DNA from: Flavobacteriaceae bacterium
GTDB lineage: Bacteria > Bacteroidota > Bacteroidia > Flavobacteriales > Flavobacteriaceae
Reading direction: 5' to 3'
DNA length: 9,565 nucleotides
Assembly: GCA_027068695.1 (NCBI GenBank)
Contig: JAMOMG010000173.1
Span: forward strand, 1-9,565
Position numbers and translations under genes: made by a program. The notes beneath the pieces were generated by a model. It ran no database searches. It worked only from the letters and a program-made list of their open reading frames with translations, and was not told where the DNA came from. Positions 6,837 through 9,565 of the stretch are shown here, piece by piece; the first letter of the stretch is position 1, and each line of letters begins with the position of its first letter.

Positions 6837-7346
6837 ATGATAAAAGCACCTAAAGAATCTTTAACCATTTTAACCGATATGGTTTTGCCAGGCGAAACCA
6901 ATCCATTAGGAAATTTATTTGGTGGTGAATTATTAGCACGAATGGATAGAGCTTGTAGTATTGCAGCTCAGCGTCATTCACGCAGAATAGTTGTAACCGC
7001 TTCAGTAAATCATGTTGCTTTTACCAAAGCCGTACCTGTTGGAAGTGTTGTTACCATTGAAGCAAAAGTTTCTCGTGCATTTAAATCTTCAATGGAAATT
7101 TATGTTGATGTTTGGATTGAAGATCGGGAATCTCAACAACGAACAAAAGTAAATGAAGGTATTTACACATTTGTTGCGGTTGATAGAACCGGCACTCCTG
7201 TAACTGTTCCTCAAATTAAGCCTGAAACAAAACTTGAAAAAGAACGTTATGAGGGAGCTTTACGACGTAAACAATTAAGTTTAATTTTATCAGGGAAAAT
7301 GAGCCCTGAAGATGCTTCAGAATTAAAAGCTTTATTTATAAATTAA
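6837..7346 (+). CDS. Hotdog-fold acyl-CoA thioesterase (YciA/ACOT type)
   Basis: The enzyme is predicted to hydrolyse acyl-CoA thioesters to free fatty acid and CoA in the cytoplasm. The 169-residue protein is one hotdog domain (about 8-125). It has the family signature GNLFGGELLARMDRAC (25-40), with Asn26 and Asp37 at conserved, probably catalytic positions. It also has IVVTASVNHVAF (51-62), the region that continues to PVGSVV and shapes the substrate and CoA site. A charged helical tail (about 128-169) follows, as in many single-domain members that assemble as hexamers. Chain-length specificity cannot be read from the sequence. I chose the ATG at 6837; an in-frame TTG at 6816 lies within the promoter box and would add seven atypical residues. 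AAGGA touches the ATG directly and is too close to act as a ribosome binding site. The gene converges on the envelope operon with a 12-base gap. Confidence 0.92.
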   Translation: MIKAPKESLTILTDMVLPGETNPLGNLFGGELLARMDRACSIAAQRHSRRIVVTASVNHVAFTKAVPVGSVVTIEAKVSRAFKSSMEIYVDVWIEDRESQQRTKVNEGIYTFVAVDRTGTPVTVPQIKPETKLEKERYEGALRRKQLSLILSGKMSPEDASELKALFIN

Positions 7347-7370
7347 TATTTTTAATTTTTATTTATAAAT
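7331..7370. repeat. Two copies of a 13-base AT repeat at a convergent junction
   Basis: TTTATTTATAAAT occurs at 7331-7343 and again at 7358-7370. Each copy contains the perfect palindrome ATTTATAAAT, so the pair can also fold as a 10-base stem with a 17-base loop. The copies overlap the last codons of the thioesterase gene and of the EnvC-like gene. The stem is only A:T pairs, so a terminator role is doubtful and chance in AT-rich DNA is possible. Confidence 0.4.
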
Positions 7371-8579
7371 CCAGTTTTTAGGATTTTCATATGTTATATT
7401 CCTTAATAAAAAGAATCCTAAGATTGTTTTTCCAGTAATTTTATCAGTAAAAATTGTACCTATTTCCTGTTTAGTATTAACCCTGTCTCCTTTTGATACA
7501 AAAACACTTTCTAAATTTTTATATCCCGTTATATAATCTCCATGTTTAATCAAAATCATTTTTTTATTTCCAGGCATCACTAAAATATTAAATACTGTAC
7601 CATCAAAAACAACTCTAGCTTTACTGCCTTCATTGGTAGTTATTCTAATACCATTACTTTTTATGATTGTATTTTTATTTATAGGACTTGGTTGGTTGCC
7701 ATAATATGTTGAAATATACCCTTTTTCAACAGGCCAAGGTAGTTTCCCCTTATTTAATGTAAATTTTGAAGCTAATTCTTTTGCTTCCGCTGTAAGTTTA
7801 AATACAGATGACTTGCTTGTTTTTATACCTGTTTTTTTATTTGAAGCAATAATTGCATCTTTAATTACTTTCTTAATTTGTGCATCAAGGCGCGCTTCTT
7901 CTTTTTGAAATTTTCGAATTTGTTTTTTATATTTACTTTCTTTTTTCTTAACAAGTCTTAATAAATTTTCCTGCTCCTTCTTTTCCTTCTCAACAACAAA
8001 TTGTTCTTCCTTTTTTTCAGATAAAAGAAGTTGTTTTAACTCTTTTTTTTGTAATAACGTATCAATTAAAACTTCTAATTCTGCTATTTTAACTTGAATT
8101 TCTTCTCCCTGTTTTTTTCTAAAAGAGGCATACTGTTTCATATATTGAAAACGTTTATACCCTTGGTAAAAATTTTCTGATGATAACAAAAACATGATTC
8201 TGCTATTTTGAGATTTACTTTTATATGATTGAAAAATCATATCTCCATAATTCTTTTTTAAAACCTCTAAATTTCGTTTGTTTTTATTAATTTGTAATTG
8301 ATTTAAATAAATTTCATTTGAAAGCTCATTAGATTCTTTTGTTATCGCTGAAATTAAATTTTCTCTTGATTTAATTTTATCTTTTATATCCTTTAACTCA
8401 TTCAGTAAATTTTTCTCTTTTCTTTTGGTATTTGAAAGTAGCGCATTGATATAAATTTGATCTTTTTTATTCTGAATTCTACGTGCCTCAAGTATTTGAC
8501 GTTTTGTTTTTTGAGCAGAAACACTAACACTAAATATTAGTGATAAAATAAGAAAAAAGTACTGTAATTTACACCTCAT
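7359..8579 (-). CDS. EnvC-like murein hydrolase activator (degenerate LytM/M23)
   Basis: The predicted periplasmic protein resembles EnvC, which activates cell-wall amidases during daughter-cell separation. The 406-residue product has a signal peptide (1 to about 22: a short positive N-terminus, hydrophobic FFLILSLIFSV, SVSAQ cleavage region). A long lysine/glutamate-rich coiled coil follows (about 25-265), including the EnvC-like patch MFLLSSENFYQGYKRFQYMKQY. A C-terminal LytM/M23 domain begins at about 280. Active M23 peptidases coordinate zinc through an HxxxD motif and an HxH motif. Here the first histidine is replaced by Asn309 (NGIRI), the aspartate is not in place, and the HxH region reads LGFFLL (387-392). 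Only the HG of KHGDY (His346) remains. It should therefore be non-catalytic, as E. coli EnvC is. Its ATG overlaps the upstream DUF4292 stop by one base (TAATG), which suggests translational coupling. Confidence 0.88.
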   Translation of the reverse strand: MRCKLQYFFLILSLIFSVSVSAQKTKRQILEARRIQNKKDQIYINALLSNTKRKEKNLLNELKDIKDKIKSRENLISAITKESNELSNEIYLNQLQINKNKRNLEVLKKNYGDMIFQSYKSKSQNSRIMFLLSSENFYQGYKRFQYMKQYASFRKKQGEEIQVKIAELEVLIDTLLQKKELKQLLLSEKKEEQFVVEKEKKEQENLLRLVKKKESKYKKQIRKFQKEEARLDAQIKKVIKDAIIASNKKTGIKTSKSSVFKLTAEAKELASKFTLNKGKLPWPVEKGYISTYYGNQPSPINKNTIIKSNGIRITTNEGSKARVVFDGTVFNILVMPGNKKMILIKHGDYITGYKNLESVFVSKGDRVNTKQEIGTIFTDKITGKTILGFFLLRNITYENPKNWIYK

Positions 8580-9355
8580 TATTTCAATTTAATTTCTCTA
8601 TAACCTCTGGGTACAGAAAATGGAAATGTTAACTTTTTATTAAACTCAACCCAACGATACTCAATTTTTATTGTAGTTAAATTTTTATTATCTGTAGCCA
8701 CTATATTAATGTTTTTAGGAAATTGTTCTCCGTTAATTTCTTTATAATTTGGATATGAAACGGATAGTAATTGCCTCTTTTTTGAATTGTAAATTTCCTG
8801 TTTATTTAATTTAAAATTAGTGGGGTTTATAAAAAATAAAATTCCAAATAATTCATTTTTCTTTCTTGGTGTTAGTTGATATAAATTACGATTTATTTTA
8901 GAATTATACTTTTCTTTTTTTAAATTTAAAACAGCTTGTCCCAATAATATATTTTGAATTTTTTTATAATCTAACTCTGTGCCTAACCATTTACTTAATA
9001 ATGAAAAATCTCCATTAAAATAGGTTCTTTTTATTTTTTCATAATAAATTACTTTTTTAGGGGTAATTTTAATTTTTGCAATTGGTATTCCAAGCTTTGT
9101 AGCACTCATCCAAATTGTTTTATCTTTCTCTAAACGCAATTTAATACCAATGGATGTAGCTGTATTTTTGTCTCTATACCTTACTGTTAATCTGGCGTTT
9201 ATCGTTTTTTGATTAAAACTATTACTGTAGTGATTATTAATTATTTTTTTTGTTGAAATTTTAGTAGCATTACTTGTATTGATAACTTTTTTATTAGTCT
9301 TACAAGACGTAACAACCAACAAGATAACTATTACTATTTTTAAATTACGCTTCAT
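8579..9355 (-). CDS. DUF4292-family outer-membrane lipoprotein
   Basis: The 258-residue protein starts with a lipoprotein signal: KRNLKIVIVILLVV followed by the lipobox VTSC, with the lipidated cysteine at residue 18. The rest matches my memory of the Bacteroidota family DUF4292 (for example the stretch with KTIWMSATKLGIPIAKIKITP, then YFNGDFSLLSKWLG, and a C-terminus ending FPFSVPRGYREIKLK). The family is thought to resemble LolB/LolA-like lipoprotein carriers, but its function is not established. After the cysteine come KTNKK and no acidic residues, so the acidic export signal that sends Bacteroidota lipoproteins to the cell surface is absent; I infer it faces the periplasm from the outer membrane. 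The gene sits between the TPR gene (stop directly abutting this ATG) and the EnvC-like gene (1-base overlap), an order I recall from other Flavobacteriaceae. Confidence 0.85.
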   Translation of the reverse strand: MKRNLKIVIVILLVVTSCKTNKKVINTSNATKISTKKIINNHYSNSFNQKTINARLTVRYRDKNTATSIGIKLRLEKDKTIWMSATKLGIPIAKIKITPKKVIYYEKIKRTYFNGDFSLLSKWLGTELDYKKIQNILLGQAVLNLKKEKYNSKINRNLYQLTPRKKNELFGILFFINPTNFKLNKQEIYNSKKRQLLSVSYPNYKEINGEQFPKNINIVATDNKNLTTIKIEYRWVEFNKKLTFPFSVPRGYREIKLK

Positions 9356-9565
9356 TTAATTTTGATTTCTTAAATCCTTTGCCTTTTGTATAAATTTTAA
9401 AGCTTTATTCATATCATTCAGCCCTTTATAACTTTTAGAAAGTTCTTCATAAAAATCAGCTTCCATAATTGTATTGTCAATTACAAAATCAGTGCCAAGA
9501 GTTAAAACGTCAATAGCTTCATTATATTTTCCAAGTTTATTCAATGCAAATCCATTCATTTTATA
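9356..9565 (-). CDS. TPR-repeat protein, C-terminal end (partial)
   Basis: Only the last 69 codons are in the window; the frame stays open to the edge, so the real start lies outside. Two tetratricopeptide repeats can be seen: NGFALNKLGKYNEAIDVL, then FYEELSKSYKGLNDMNKALKFIQKAKDL. Each has the alternating small and aromatic pattern of a TPR helix pair. The Met near 9559 sits inside a TPR helix and is not the start. TPRs mediate protein-protein contacts; the partner is unknown. The stop (TAA) is followed at once by the ATG of the DUF4292 gene (TAAATG), so this is the upstream gene of the same operon. Whether it carries a signal peptide cannot be seen here. Confidence 0.8.
   Translation of the reverse strand, partial: YKMNGFALNKLGKYNEAIDVLTLGTDFVIDNTIMEADFYEELSKSYKGLNDMNKALKFIQKAKDLRNQN

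Noticed and set aside
7290..7309. Stem TCAGGG/CCCTGA near the thioesterase 3' end as a terminator for the envelope operon
   Set aside because: The loop is 8 bases and no T-run follows on either strand; the bases are well explained as thioesterase codons.
7367..7386. Stem AAATCC/GGATTT after the thioesterase gene as its terminator
   Set aside because: Only two G:C pairs, an 8-base loop and a short T-run; it is too weak to separate from chance, although its placement mirrors the terminator in dprA.
1..9565. CRISPR arrays, transposases, phage genes, tRNA or rRNA genes, toxin-antitoxin pairs, defence genes
   Set aside because: None was seen on either strand; nearly all of the window is taken up by recognisable chromosomal genes.

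Overview
The window looks like chromosomal DNA of a member of the Flavobacteriaceae (phylum Bacteroidota). The evidence is the very AT-rich sequence, promoters of the Bacteroidota type (TAnnTTTG minus-7 boxes close to start codons), and protein families typical of the group: an HU-CCDC81/SPOR fusion, a DUF4292 lipoprotein and an EnvC-like protein with a degenerate LytM domain. Coding density is very high and no stretch of 300 bases lacks a gene. I see no RNA gene, mobile element, CRISPR array or phage gene.

Layout. (1) Bases 58-4642, + strand: a compact three-gene unit of mfd (transcription-repair coupling factor), an EamA/DMT-family membrane transporter that overlaps mfd by 4 bases, and a 122-residue protein of unknown function 5 bases further on. 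A hairpin followed by a T-rich run at 4667-4691 probably terminates this unit, although it lies inside the 3' end of the opposing dprA gene. (2) Bases 4639-5742, - strand: dprA (DNA processing protein A), whose stop codon overlaps the stop of the 122-residue gene through a shared TTAA. (3) Bases 5838-6770 and 6837-7346, + strand: an HU-CCDC81/transmembrane/SPOR protein and a hotdog acyl-CoA thioesterase, each with its own TAnnTTTG box almost touching the start codon. (4) Bases 7359-9565, - strand: an envelope operon read right to left: the end of a TPR protein (cut by the window edge), a DUF4292 outer-membrane lipoprotein and an EnvC-like amidase activator. Its gene junctions are TAAATG and TAATG.

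How the genes relate. mfd and dprA are DNA-maintenance genes (transcription-coupled repair; uptake and recombination of single-stranded DNA). The HU-CCDC81/SPOR protein, the DUF4292 lipoprotein and the EnvC-like protein belong to the cell envelope and division, and the first of these may link cytoplasm to septal peptidoglycan. This is mostly conserved core genome rather than an accessory island, and I found no clear new multi-gene system. The points most worth a second look are the HU-CCDC81/SPOR architecture, the unknown protein riding with mfd, the apparently leaderless or very short-leader promoters that change three gene starts, the terminator embedded in dprA, and the loss of metal ligands in the EnvC-like protein.
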